Source: Theocolax elegans (lineage: Eukaryota; Arthropoda; Insecta; Hymenoptera; Cerocephalidae). Taken from it: 64,000 nt of DNA. Within the stretch, counting starts at the first letter, position 1. Every line of letters begins with the position of its first letter. Made by a program: the position numbers and the translations under genes. The notes beneath the pieces are model-generated. The model had not been told where the DNA came from and did no database searches. It saw only the letters and a program-made list of their open reading frames with translations. The stretch covers positions 6,229,603-6,293,602 of the forward strand of contig CM047431.1 of NCBI GenBank assembly GCA_026168455.1, in the 5' to 3' direction. This document shows positions 1 to 12,558 of the stretch, one piece after another.

Positions 1-1087
1 GGTACAAGGGTTCATGAAAAGTCACCATGCAACTCCGCATCAAAAATCAGTACAAGACTAACGTTGAGAATGTTTCTGTAAGTAAATCCTGCATGATTTT
101 GATGGATTTACGTAACTGTTATATATTTGATCTTAGTTTGACCTGTAGAAATCACCCTGACAGTGTATATCAATACGTATTCGAACGTAAAATTTTCGAA
201 TGCCCGAATCAAAAAGAGGGTTAACATTTGAAAAAGAGTTCACCTTGAAATTACCTTGAAGGTCATTGCCATAGTCAAAACAAAAGTTACGTCCGTATTA
301 CTCCTTACCATTTACTTAAGGATGCACCTCGACCTCTATAAAAAATAATGTACCTTGCGAATTATCCGAGTGTCTCGGAACTTTTGAAACACCCTGTATT
401 ATTTTAATTATAATTATCAATTGTCGATACATTGTAAAAGATAATTGAAAATTAATTCATTATTGAATAAAGGACCGCACTTAAAGAAAGAAACAAGAAT
501 GTATACAAAACGTTGTGTAATATAATTACAATTTGTGTTATCATAATGTGCTTTGCACATGTTCAAGTAATCATGGGTGTCGAGCCCCATGCGAACACCT
601 TCCTACCCGCACAAGCTAAAGGAGTCTCTAATATAAGCCTACCTACCCATGTATCTTAATCCTTCATGTACACTTATCCTATAACTACCTACCCGCGACT
701 AAAAACCCAATCCCAAGCACAGCACACATAAAAACAGTCGAAGCACTAGAGTGGTCCTGGCGTTGAAGGCCATGGGCGAGCGCAGCTGACATCAGGTAGG
801 CTCCTCCGGGTCTGACACTGCAAAGAAGATGAATCAAGAGAGGCTATAAATGAAGAAGCCTTAAGAACCCTCCTTAGCTTCATATGACCGCAGACAAGGC
901 GAAGAGGCACTATCCAGGCGAACAAGGATCAAGACAATACATGTAAACACTACAGCTGTACAAGGAACAGTATAGGACATAATGAGGTTAGGTTGCTATA
1001 CATAAACAATGTGTACAGCAGACCTCTTAAATTATAAACTACATGATTACGCATACTCACGTAATCCCCACAACGAGACAATTACCT
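1..1087. other. Unassigned flank without a recognisable gene
   Basis: No supported coding region. Short open frames here show no family motif. Around 384-400 there is an AACACCCTGTAT motif whose reverse complement resembles the AGGGTGTT ends of the inverted-repeat element at 51.94-54.39 kb, so a decayed element end is possible. Bases 570-1010 are less AT-rich than their surroundings but I cannot assign them. Confidence 0.4.
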
Positions 1088-2114
1088 GTAGTCTAGGCGC
1101 CATGTATGGTTTCGTCGCCTTTTCATATGCCACGGCTCTATCCAAGTATTTTTAAAGCATTTTTGCCTGCTGAATCCGAATTTTTTGGGTAGAAGTCTGA
1201 AAAACTTGTAGATAAATTGTTATTAACTAATTAATTGTTTAAACCGCGTTACAAGCCACTCTAACAATAATTTAAACCATTTAACTATAGAAAAACAAAG
1301 ATATTTTTATTACAAATGTTCTCGATTTTTGTTTGATTAAATATCTTGATTAGGTCAAAAGTTATTGCAAATATAATGCAAAAATGTCCCGTTTTCGTTA
1401 TGCACGCTTACTTTTTCGGTTGTAACTTTGGTTTAAATACAAATTTTTGAATTTTATAACTTGCTTTCAATAAAATAGTATAATAATAAATAGTATAATA
1501 ATAATAATTATTATTCTAACATGCAAAAGAAAAAAGTTATTGAATGCATGTACTAAATGTTATTATAACTTGCAAAAAGCAATAATTTAAGCTAAAAATA
1601 TGGAAACTAATTTGTTTATAACGGTATAAAATTGATTCTAATAATAATTACAATATTTAGCCCAGATGGAAAGAAAGCTTATGTCAAGGCAAATATGCTC
1701 AATTTTGGTTTGTTGAAATAACTTTATTAGTTACAAAGTTATTGCAAATTTAGCGTGGCGCATATTTGACGCTACTTAAATGACAACTCTTTTCACACTT
1801 CTTGTCACTTTCTTGTTTTCACACTTTTTGTGTATACGAAACTTACTAATATGATATTTTAATAATTTTTACAATAAACTATAGACACTTACACTTATAT
1901 ATATTAGTTAATAATATTAAGTAGGTATATTGTATTATAGTAAAACATATTTTTCTATATCCAAGTAATCTACGCTGCTTATCAAATCTAATATATTTAT
2001 AGTAATAAATTGTTTTTACAATTATAAAAAAATATGCAACGTCTAAGTTTTTAAATTTCTGTCGCATATTTCTTTATAATCAGCATGGTATGATTAATTA
2101 AAATAACACAAATC

Positions 2115-2318
2115 TTAGTTTTCTTTTTTTATATTAATAACTACTTCATTGTAATATACATTTTTACACGTGTTTTCTCGTTGACACGAACAAAATGAAA
2201 TACATTTAACTCCGGTCGAGACACAACTGCACGATTTTGTCGAGCATTTTGTGCATGTACAGTTATATACTAACTCGTCAACTGATGGTAACAAAATTTG
2301 AACTTTTTGTGGGAGCAA
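2115..2318 (-). pseudogene. Cysteine-rich C-terminal protein fragment
   Basis: A 67-residue open frame has a dense cysteine pattern in its middle (CTCTKCSTKSCSCVS, then CISFCSCQRENTCKN). Closely spaced CxC and CxxC pairs ending in C-x-N resemble the cysteine-rich tails found at the end of several transposon-encoded proteins in insects. That link is family recollection, not a search result. No upstream domain is joined to it and there is no convincing start, so it is probably the decayed 3' end of a transposon gene inside the inverted-repeat composite. Confidence 0.4.
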
Positions 2319-2353
2319 TAAATCACCGTCTTATTTCCAACCAAATAAATTAG

Positions 2354-2824
2354 GATTAAGTATGCGACGTTACCAAATTCTCGGTTAAAACTCTTAACCG
2401 TTTCCCGGTGGAAACGTCGAAAATATTAATTGAAATAAAATAAAACCCTGCACGGCCGACTCTCTCAGAGGAGATTCCGTCGAATTTACAGTGGACCGGT
2501 TTCCACTGTAACCTACAGTAATTTTTAATTGGCGTTAATAAATTAATAAGCGGATTCCTTACGGAATCCACTGTCACCACTACCACGAGAGAGATTTTTG
2601 GAAATTATTATCCAATAATAACGCGCGAAAAACCCAACGTAACGCGACGTAATTATTAAACAAACCCTACTAACCCAACGATCGAAAATCACTCCCAAAT
2701 AACCACGACCACGTTTGAGCAACAGTAATTTGCTAGATATATCGGACGCCACAATAATAATTGAATTGCTTACCAATTTGTTGTATCAATCCAAATATTA
2801 TATGTGAAAAATAATAATATGATA

Positions 2825-2869
<45 letters not shown>

Positions 2870-3413
2870 CTCAATTTTGGTTATTATAACAATTCCCAAT
2901 AACTGATCAAAGAAATGGCTGCTAAAAATAATACTCGCTATTCATAGATCTACTCTCACACACTATCGATACTAGATTCTCTGAAAATAGCACACTCTCT
3001 ATCACTAAGGATGCTAGACTAACTTCTTTTTCGGAAACTACCCTCCGTAACTGAAAATTTAAACACTCTATCCTTTTCTCACTTGTTGTCCCATTTCCTT
3101 ATATCTCTCGTGTCACCTGCGGGAGATAAGTCATTATTTGACTTATCTCCATGTAATTACATATCACAGGTGCCCCCCGCTATCGTATAGTCCTTACTAA
3201 TATCAAATATGACAACTCATTTGCATAAGTTATCATTATCCCAACTATTACAGTAAATATACGTGTATTACGGAATTACTGTCATACTACTATTTTATAC
3301 AGTAATTCCATACACGACACATCGTCCTTACTATAAAATATTTAGTAAAATCACCAAAATCTCATTGGCGCGAGATTTGAATCACTTATTTACTTCTATA
3401 TATTATACATGTA
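2354..3413 (+). repeat. Dispersed repeat, copy 1 (partner at 52.47-53.03 kb)
   Basis: Two blocks match the 52.47-53.03 kb copy closely. Block one (about 2365-2478) contains the palindrome GTTTCCCGGTGGAAAC and ends CGGCCGACTCTCTCAGA. Block two (about 2985-3411) contains CACCTGCGGGAGATAAGTC and runs to the foldback insertion point. This copy carries ~500 bp between the blocks, including a (TA)n tract, that the other copy lacks. No coding capacity is evident. Confidence 0.75.
2829..2866. repeat. (TA)n microsatellite
   Basis: Uninterrupted TA dinucleotides lie within the first copy of the dispersed repeat. Confidence 0.9.
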
Positions 3414-4488
3414 CACTGCCAGTCACTTACTTTTACCCCCCCTGGAGCAAAATAGGATAAAGTTTAAAGTTTTGTATCTTTGAAAGAGATCATCGTACAA
3501 AAACCAGTCGGAGACCATTAGAAAGCTTATTTTAATACCTTTCGATTGGCCTAAGTCACTTATAAAAAATACTATTTTTTGAAACTATTAAATGGCAATA
3601 AACTAGTTTCAAAAAAAAAATTTTTGGACACCTTGTTGAATTTAATGCAGTTTTCAAAAGATTGACGAAACCAAAAAGTTATCCAGATAGGTTTTTAGCT
3701 TTTTTCAACAGATTTCGACTGGTTTTTTTTTCATTTTTGTAACTTTATTTTAAACAAAGTTACGGTAGTTTTTGCTCGAAAATAGCCTTTTTTTTTAAAT
3801 CTAAATATATTAAAAACTTTATAGATACAAAAAAATGATAAAGAGAAAAAATGTCACTTTTATATCGTAGAATACGAAAATGTTTTAAATAAGAGCAAAC
3901 AAAAAAATTTTTTATTACCTGTATTTTTTTTAAGTACAATCATCTTTGAAAAAAATCAACCTGCAGAGGTAAAATATACAATTAATAAAAAATTTTTTTG
4001 TTTGCTCTTACTTAAAACATTTTCGTATTCTACGATATAAAAGTGACATTTTTTCTCTTTATCATTTTTTTGTATCTATAAAAGTTTTTAATATATTTAG
4101 ATTTTAAAAAAAAAGGCTATTTTCGAGCAAAAACTACCGTAACTTTGTTTAAAATAAAGTTACAAAAATGAAAAAAAAACCAGTCGAAAGCTGTTGAAAA
4201 AAGCTAAAAATCTATCTGGATAACTTTTTGGTTTCGTCAATCTTTTGAAAACTGCATTGAATTCAAAAAGGTGTCCAAAAATTTTTTTTTTGAAACTAGT
4301 TTATTGCCATTTAATAGTTTCAAAAAATAGTATTTTTTATAAGTGACTTAGGCCAATCGAAAGGTATTAAAATAAGCTTTCAAATGGTCTCCGACTGGTT
4401 TTTGTACGATGATCTCTTTCAAAGATACAAAACTTTAAACTTTATCCTATTTTGCTCCAGGGGGGGTAAAAGTAAGTGACTGGCACTG
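3414..4488. mobile_element. 1.07-kb foldback element with TA target duplication
   Basis: The element is an almost perfect palindrome: arms of ~505 bp (3414-3918 and 3983-4488) around a ~65-bp loop. The ends read CACTGCCAGTCACTTAC and, on the other strand, CAGTGCCAGTCACTTAC, and each is flanked by TA. The 53-kb copy of the host repeat lacks the element and reads straight through TATACACG-TA-TAATATAT where this copy reads TATACATG-TA-[element]-TA-TAATGTAT, so one TA was duplicated on insertion. A TA duplication and a CAGT-type terminus point to mobilisation by a Tc1/mariner-type transposase. The element encodes nothing itself. Confidence 0.85.
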
Positions 4489-4834
4489 TATAATGTATAT
4501 TGTATATGTATATGAAAAAGTGAGCGTGCATAACGAAAACGGGACATTTTTGCATTATATTTGCAATAACTTTTGTCTTAATCAAGATATTTAATCAAAC
4601 CAAAATCGAGAACATTTGTAATAAAAATATCTTTGTTTTTCTATAGTTAAATTATTGTTCGAGTGACTTGTAACGCTATTTAAACAATTAATTTGTTAAT
4701 AACAATTTATCTACAACTTTTTCAGACTTCTACCCAAAAAATTCGGATTCAGCAGGCAAAAATGCTTTAAAAATACTTGGGTAGAGCCGTGGCATATGAA
4801 AAGGCGACGAAATCATACCTGGCGCCTAGACTAC

Positions 4835-5149
4835 TGGAGCTGTATGAAGAGCGGCTATCGTTTACCGTGGTTCGACGTCGTCGTGGAGAGAAGATCGAGG
4901 CGGCTCTGGGCAGCGATGGGCGGTGGGTGAGCTTCGAGCCTGAAACTCACACCATACTAATTAGTTAAAGAACACCAAGATGGAACGAAGTAATTGTTAC
5001 CTGGAAGGAAGTATAATCGCATCGCAGACACGTAAACAGCACCATACACCATACAGCAGACTTGCGCCACTATAGCCTGAATATAGCGGTAATCGACTCG
5101 CGCGCTCGAAGCCGCAGCTATCCGAACGTATTTTGTGGTAGTAAGAGAG

Positions 5150-5186
<37 letters not shown>

Positions 5187-5290
5187 GAGTGATATAGCCA
5201 TTTGAGGGACAAGCGTCGATCTCCTCCAGAAAAAGTCGATGAATATACACTCTCGCGGCTAACGCCCACCCTTTCACTTGTACTGATTGT
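4835..5290. other. GC-richer unassigned segment with (GA)n tract
   Basis: This segment follows the right arm of the inverted-repeat composite. It contains a (GA)n run at about 5155-5183. A 63-residue open frame ends at 4968, but its first third is simply the inverted-repeat arm and it shows no recognisable domain. It may be the end of an older retroelement; I cannot name one. Confidence 0.35.
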
Positions 5291-7924
5291 CGGTAATAAA
5301 TACCTGTATTATTTTAAATAATTAATAATCATTAACATGTACCCTGATTTCCAGTGCAGCGTGACAAAGTATAAAAAATGCAATAAATTCATAGTTAATC
5401 TAATAAGATTTAAAGCAAATATTTAATACTGTAGAATTATTTGTTATTAGTCATGCCCACTTACTTTGTATTATTATTCATAATCATATTTAATTAATTT
5501 AAAACATGCTTTAGAATTCATTTGATTAACTTTAAAGAAATTAATATAATTTAACATTTTAAGTATGTGTTGTAACCTACAGCCTGAATTATTAATATGT
5601 TTTTAATTTAATCAAAATATTAAATGACAAATTTCGCTATTTGGTAAATTCTAAGCATCCATATATACTTTCGATTAGTAGGTCACGGCATTGACGATAT
5701 TTAATAACTTACTTCTATGTAGCCTATTAGATCATTACAATTGAATAAAAAATTTTTGATCTCACTCCATTTAATTATACATTAGCTCTTTTACTCTTTA
5801 GTATTAACATTCAGTTTCACGCATCTATATCTATATTTGACGATTTGAAATTATATTAGAAATAGAATAATTAATTTTTACGGTTAATTGTTATTTATTA
5901 GAAGTAAATATTTCTAGGTGTAAAGCACGGAAAAGATATATCCTTCAATTTTTTCTCCAATACAATAAAATAGGATATCTAAAATTTCTGTCAAGTTTTT
6001 ATCCGATTGATAAGTTGAAATGTAATAAAATAATATAACATTATAAAGAAATAATGCATAATTAACTGAAATTAGACTAAAATATTTTTATTTAAATGTA
6101 ACACTACATGCTCGTTAGTGTGATTTGATCAAAGTATATATAAATTTATCACGCTATATGTTTTTAAATTAAATTTTGAATAATTATAACACCTTTTATG
6201 ATGACAAGATTTGAAAATTTATAAACTCAAGTAAATAACTTAAATATGTCTCTTATGAAGAAGAAAGACATTTTATAAAAACCTTGTGAAGTAATGTTTA
6301 TACCTCCAAATACCCCATTCCCAACTGGCTGTCTTTTGAATGCAGCATTTTTCAAACGAAACTTCATTAACGTCAGCTTTATTAATAATAATAATTATGT
6401 CTTTATTTCTAATAATGTAATTTATAGTTTTATATTATCTGAATCCATTCATGTTTGAAAAATAATTTGTAATTTATTGCTCTCATTCACAAATTTCACA
6501 ATTATGATATTCTGATTACCAACAATTTATGTGTGATAATCTGTATGTAATTTGAAATAATAAGATTTTTGAACTCCATGTGAATTATTCCAAATTTTTT
6601 AGTTTATACTCGACTTAAAATTAAACAGTAAAAAATAGTACATAAAAAATTGTTTCAATTTATTAAATTACCGTTATAATACAGGCAAAAATCTCTACGG
6701 TTGTGCAATATATTCACCATTTTTTGTTGTAAAAAAAAATATATATTTTGATTGTATTGACTATAATACACTTATTAACTAAATCTGTACATTTATTTAA
6801 ATAAACTATGAAATAGTTTTTGAATTTCACAAACTTGTCACTGGCTTTAAACGGTTTACAAGAGTGTGACAACATACATTTATGACTTCAGAAGAGTTTC
6901 AATAAAAAATTCAGAAAATTTTACAAAAAAAAGTCATATTTATGTTTTTAGTGAAAAATGGATCCCCTGGGAGCTACAAATTCATGAAAATGGGCAAAGA
7001 ATGCAAAAAAGTGCTAAAATGTCAAATTTTACTCTCTGTAACTTAAAATAATGGCCCCGAAAAAATCTGAAAAAATTCAGGAGAACTACTGGATACCTCT
7101 AAAACATATTCCCACAGTTATAGCAATATTTATTTTTTTCATCTTCGATGTCAGAGAACCACCCATATATATATATATTCTGGCTATTTCCTCCTTCTGC
7201 AATTAATTTCAAGAATATTAATATATTTCTCCTTGATTCGGTTACTCCTGATCAAATTTCCCTAATATTGAAACAAGGCTACCTAATATGATCACACAAA
7301 ACCCCAAATGACTGGTAGAGTCGGAAGATAATACTACGATCTATGATTGATAGAATCCGAATGACGAGGATCCGTTTTCAAAACTACGCCAGACATCTTC
7401 GATTTTCTATCTCCCTCAACCTCATAACATCCCTATCTTTTCTCTCTCTCGTTGAGAGATCTCGACTAGGTATCGAAACTACCAAAATTACTATTGTTTC
7501 ACAAAATTTCAAGTGGATTAAATGCTTTTTATTCCTGAAAACGTTCGACATAAAAACCCGAATTTTTCACATTTTAATTTTCTTAATCAAAACTAATCGA
7601 TATGAATACTTTTACAGTTTCATCACACATTTTTTTAGCACATTTAACTAGATAATTTTCAAAATATAAACTATTTAAAAGAAAATCATTTTTTTTAAAC
7701 AACAAAAAAACTAATACAGATATTTATCAAACCAAAATCGAGCAGATACATTTTTTGTTCTCTATCAAATACATTTGATCCAATTAAAAAAATTAATAAT
7801 ATTATCATAATTTTTGAAAAATGAATTTTTTTTAAACAGATACTATATGGGGGATAAATAATCAAAGTCTTTTCCGGAATTCGGAAAATAAAAGAGAAAT
7901 TACACACCCAAGCTGAGCGATACC
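5291..7924. other. AT-rich region, no gene seen
   Basis: Strongly AT-rich with no convincing coding frame. The only cross-match noticed is around 7138-7165, where the reverse complement of AGAGAACCACCCATATATAT resembles the sequence at 54.40 kb (ATATGGGTGGTTCTCTGTGA), suggesting a shared repeat end. Confidence 0.5.
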
Positions 7925-7936
7925 ACACACATGCAC

Positions 7937-7983
<47 letters not shown>
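7925..7983. repeat. (CA)n microsatellite, 5' target tract of R1-clade element 1
   Basis: About 58 bp of CA dinucleotides with slight imperfection at the left end. Further CA tracts lie at 15302-15319, 16201-16218 and 20361-20378, always exactly between or beside R1-clade elements, so all four are probably pieces of one original microsatellite. Confidence 0.95.
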
Positions 7984-7984
<1 letters not shown>

Positions 7985-8056
7985 CCCCGTGCCGGGTTTG
8001 CTGGTCCCGCATCGTGGCGCCTCCCCAGGTGGTGGATAGGGGAATGCTTTCCAGAT

Positions 8057-9446
8057 ATGGATGGTACCGAAAAATCAAATATTCGGGGCGAACCAAAACC
8101 AGATAGGGGAAGGCACCCCGAAATAAAACCAAGTATGGATAGTGAGCTGAAAACAACACTATCCCAAGCGGGCATGGCAATCCTGTCAAATCCCGCCACT
8201 GATTCCGATCGGGTGAAAGCCCCGGTGGTCAGTGCTGGTCCCAAGGATTTTGGGGGGGGGGACCAAACTCACACCGTCAAAATAGTAAATGCTGCGGAGG
8301 TTGGTCACTCGGCCTCTGTAGCATCTAATGCTACGTGTGACCTGCCCTCGACTGGGATGTCGAGTGACGCTGACAGAGCTTTTCTCCGTCTGCGTGAGAA
8401 GGTAGATACCCTGGTGGAGTTTGTTCTTAATAAGAACAACATCCACAAAGAGCTGAAGAGTATGGCGAGAGCAACCAGCAGAGCTCTCAATGAATACGCG
8501 CGAATGAACAGTGCTGTGTGTTCGACAGCGCCGAAAATTAAAATGGCGGATGCGCGTAGGGAAGAAGGGGTCGAAGCAGCCCAATAACAAAAATGGGCCA
8601 GCAGATGCTTCGCCATCCGTTCCTAAGACGAGTGGGAACCAGTCAAAAGTCCCTGACTGGGTCACAGTAGTGAAGAAGGGCAAGAAGAAGAAGAAGATGA
8701 AGAACAGCCAGCCGAAGCAGCATGAACAGCAGAAATGTGCCAGCAAACCGGCCAAAGGCACGGCAGAGCCTAAGGCCGGAGTAAGACCCCCACGCCCAGA
8801 TGCCATCAAGATCAAGACACCTAGCGGGGGCTCTTCCTACGCTGACATTCTCCGGAAGGTCAAGGCTGCACCGGAGCTAAAGGCACTAGGAGAACGGGTC
8901 ACGCGTATCAGGCGCACCAGGGCTGGAGAGCTCCTCCTCGAACTGGGGCGACCCGGAACGGAAACGGCGGAGCTGAGGACAGTGGTCTCGTCCACACTGA
9001 GTGGGTCAGCAGAGGTCCAGCTGCTGACTCACAAAGTGTCCATCACCATCAGGGACACGGACGAGTCCACGACAACAACGGAGGTGGCCGCAGCGATTGC
9101 GGCAAAGATCGGGCCAAATGTGGTATCCCCGGATAATATTAAAACCAGGGGATCCTACAGTGGCACCCTAGCTGCGACCATCCAGCTTCCGGCAGTAGCA
9201 GCCAAAAAACTGCTGCAAGACGGGAAGCTCCGGATCGGATGGGTCAATTGCAGAGTTCGACTGCGAGAGGTATCCTCGCGCTGCTACCGATGCCACGAAT
9301 CGGGACACATCGCGACGGAGTGCAAGAGCGCAGTCGACCGGTCAGCGCAATGCTATCGGTGCGGCCAAGAAGGCCACAAAGCAGTGGACTGCGAGGCCAA
9401 AGCCAAGACCTCGCATGAGGAAGGAGCACACATCAAAAATGATTAA
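8057..9446 (+). pseudogene. Element 1 ORF1, gag-like protein with two CCHC knuckles
   Basis: The nucleic-acid-binding chaperone protein of the element. I choose the ATG at 8057 because the same ATGGATRGTACCGAAAA start is present in element 3 and because the upstream frame is only translated CA repeat. The frame breaks near 8560: the N-terminal part stops at 8587 and the C-terminal part continues in another frame to 9446. Comparison with element 3 shows ~100 bp missing at this junction, which explains the shift. A lysine-rich stretch lies around 8670-8700. Two zinc knuckles of spacing CX2CX4HX4C sit at 9282-9323 and 9351-9392. The stop overlaps the ORF2 start by 8 nt. Confidence 0.85.
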
Positions 9447-9685
9447 GGTGCTCCAAATAAACCTCAACCACTGCGCTGTGGCCCAGGACCTGCTGTCCCA
9501 GCTGGTCAGAGAGGAAAGAGCGGACGTAGCGATCATCAGCGAGGAGTTCCGGGATCTCAAGAAGTCGAACTGGGTAAGGGATGCCACGGGCAAGCCGGCC
9601 ATCTGGGTATGTGGAAATATACACATCTCCAGAAAGATGGTCGCCCCCCTTCCCAGCTTCACCTGGGTGGAGGTGGCGGGGGTAC

Positions 9686-12558
9686 GCATGTACAGCTGCT
9701 ACTTCCCGCCCAGCGATTCCACCGAGGACTTTGCGAGATCTCTGGATGCAGTCGTCACCAGTGCTCGGTCCTCACGGCTACCGGTCGCAATCGGTGGGGA
9801 CTTTAATGCTTGGGCGACGGACTGGGGCAGCGCCAAGACCAACGCACGTGGTCGCGCACTTCTCGAGGCGTTCGCTCTACTGGGGCTGGAGATCGCTAAC
9901 ACAGGGACAACCCCGACTTTCACCAAAGCCGGCAAGTCGTCCATAGTCGACCTCACCTTCGTCAATCCAAGATTGATGGGGGGAGGGGCACTCGGCTGGA
10001 AAGTTAGCGATCGTTACACGGGTAGTGACCACCAAGCACTCGTGTACCAGTTCCAGCTAACCAGCGGGAGGACAAAGAGAGCAGGAAGAGAAGCAAGAGA
10101 GAGATGGGCACCAGCCACGTTTGATCGTGAGACGTTCCTCTGCTCCCTTGAGGGGGCAAAAGTTGAGGGAACCGCCGAAGAAAAAGCACGAGGCCTCACG
10201 AATGCCCTAACAGCGGCTTGCGATGCCTCTATGGCCGTGAAGTTTAACCCTCGCGGCCGCCCACCGATAATCTGGTGGAGTGAGGACATCGCAGAAAAGA
10301 GACGTGTGTGCCTGCGTGCCAGAAGGCTACACCAAAGAGCGAGGGGAACACCGCGGTTCCAAGATCGTTCCGCAGAATACGAACAAAAGCGGAGCGATCT
10401 CAAGGTGGCCATCAAGGCTGCCAAGAGAAGGTGTTGGCGGGAGCTCTGTGAGGAGGTGGACCACGACCCCTGGGGCAGACCGTATAAAACGGTTATGAAT
10501 AAGATCAACCCCGGGGGCGCTGTTGCACCCACCGACCCAGTTTTTCTGGAAGAAGTCGTCCGCCACCTGTTTCCAGAACATCGGAAAAGGGCAGCAGAGA
10601 CGGGCCTGATGGCCACCATTGGTGCAGCCGAGTCGCCAGACATTAGTGAAGCCGAGCTGAGGATGGCCGCTAAAGGTATTTCCATACGTAAAGCCCCAGG
10701 GCCGGACGGAATACCTGGTCTGGCCGTCAAGACAGCGGCGATGAGTGCTACGGGCTTGTTCCTGGACGCATTCAACGCATGCATAAGAGAAGGTTGCTTC
10801 CCGGCCCAGTGGAAGACGCAGAGGCTGGTACTCCTACCGAAGGGAAACAAACCCCCGGAGGAGCCATCATCTTACCGTCCGCTCTGTCTACTGGATATAG
10901 TCGGGAAGCTCCTGGAGCGAGTGATCTGCGCCAGGCTCGCAGCGGCCATCGGTCGGGCCGGAGATCTCTCCGACAACCAGTTCGGCTTCCGAAAGGGTCG
11001 ATCGACCATGGACGTTGTAGGCAGAGTTGTTGGTATAGCCACAAACGCCATCAATGCTGGTCGGAGTGCAAGGCGGATGTGTGCCATCATCACCTTGGAC
11101 ATCCGGAATGCCTTCAACTCTGCATGTACAGCTGCTACTTCCCCGCCAGCGATTCCACCGAGGACTTTGCGAGATCTCTGGATGCAGTCGTCACCAGTGC
11201 TCGGTACCTCACGGCTACCGGTCGCAATCGGTGGGGACTTAATGCTTGGGCGACGGACTGGGGCAGCGCCAAGACCAACGCACGTGGTCGCGCACTTCTC
11301 GAGGCGTTCGCTCTACTGGGGCTGGAGATCGCTAACACAGGGACAACCCCGACTTTCACCAAAGCCGGCAAGTCGTCCATAGTCGACCTCACCTTCGTCA
11401 ATCCAAGATGATGGGGGGAGGGGCACTCGGCTGGAAAGTTAGCGATCGTTACACGGGTAGTGACCACCACGCACTCGTGTACCAGTTCCAGCTAACCAGC
11501 GGGAGGACAAGAGAGCAGGAAGAGAAGCAAGAGAGAGATGGGCACCAGCCACGTTTGATCGTGAGGACGTTCCTCTGCTCCCTTGAGGGGGCAAAAGTTG
11601 AGGGAACCGCCGAAGAAAAAGCACGAGGCCTCACGAATGCCCTAACAGCGGCTTGCGATGCCTCTATGGCCGTGAAGTTTAACCCTCGCGGCCGCCCACC
11701 GATAATCTGGTGGAGTGAGGACATCGCAGAAAAGAGACGTGTGTGCCCTGCGTGCCAGAAGGCTACACCAAAGAGCGAGGGGAACACCGCGGTTCCAGAT
11801 CGTTCCGCAGAATACGAACAAAGCGGAGCGATCTCAAGGTGGCCATCAAGGCTGCCAAGAGAAGGTGTTGGCGGGAGCTCTGTGAGGAGGTGGACCACGA
11901 CCCCTGGGGCAGACCGTATAAAACGGTTATGAATAAGATCAACCCCGGGGGCGCTGTTGCACCCACCGACCCAGTTTTTTCTGGAAGAAGTCGTCCGCCA
12001 CCTGTTTCCAGAACATCGGAAAAGGGCAGCAGAGACGGGCCTGATGGCCACCATTGGTGCAGCCGAGTCGCCAGACATTAGTGAAGCCGAGCTGAGGATG
12101 GCCGCTAAAGGTATTTCCATACGTAAAGCCCCAGGGCCGGACGGAATACCTGGTCTGGCCGTCAAGACAGCGGCGATGAGTGCTACGGGCTTGTTCCTGG
12201 ACGCATTCAACGCATGCATAAGAGAAGGTTGCTTCCCGGCCCAGTGGAAGACGCAGAGGCTGGTACTCCTACCGAAGGGAAACAAACCCCCGGAGGAGCC
12301 ATCATCTTACCGTCCGCTCTGTCTACTGGATATAGTCGGGAAGCTCCTGGAGCGAGTGATCTGCGCCAGGCTCGCAGCGGCCATCGGTCGGGCCGGAGAT
12401 CTCTCCGACAACCAGTTCGGCTTCCGAAAGGGTCGATCGACCATGGACGTTGTAGGCAGAGTTGTTGGTATAGCCACAAACGCCATCAATGCTGGTCGGA
12501 GTGCAAGGCGGATGTGTGCCATCATCACCTTGGACATCCGGAATGCCTTCAACTCTGC
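9686..12558 (+). repeat. Tandem duplication 1 inside ORF2 (unit ~1.44 kb)
   Basis: Bases 9686-11121 recur at 11122-12558. The join has only GC microhomology: sequence jumps from the RT palm motif back into the endonuclease. The copies differ mainly by one-base homopolymer changes, for example CTTCCCGCCC versus CTTCCCCGCC, GGGACTTTAATG versus GGGACTTAATG and CAGTTTTTCTGG versus CAGTTTTTTCTGG. Either a very recent duplication or a read or assembly error. Confidence 0.9.

Larger units (their letters stand above)
1088..4834. mobile_element. Composite bounded by ~330-bp inverted repeats
   Basis: The left arm (1088-1419) is the reverse complement of the right arm (4513-4834) with scattered mismatches; for example GTAGTCTAGGCGCCA on the left answers TGGCGCCTAGACTAC on the right. 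Between the arms lie a cysteine-rich coding remnant (2115-2318, minus), a dispersed repeat (2354-3413) and a younger foldback insertion (3414-4488). The arm length suits a non-autonomous DNA transposon or a decayed autonomous one, but no transposase is readable inside. I see no clear target duplication. Alternatively two inverted copies of one repeat may simply flank the region. Confidence 0.55.

Noticed and set aside
4777..4968. 63-residue frame after the inverted-repeat arm
   Set aside because: Its N-terminal third is the reverse complement arm itself; the rest has no family resemblance I can defend.
4957..5277. Leu-Ser rich open frames on the minus strand
   Set aside because: Produced by the (GA)n microsatellite; no domain and no start context.
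7931..8056. N-terminal extension of ORF1 (His-Thr repeat) from an ATG in the CA tract
   Set aside because: It is translated microsatellite; the downstream ATG at 8057 is conserved in element 3 and fits the element boundary.
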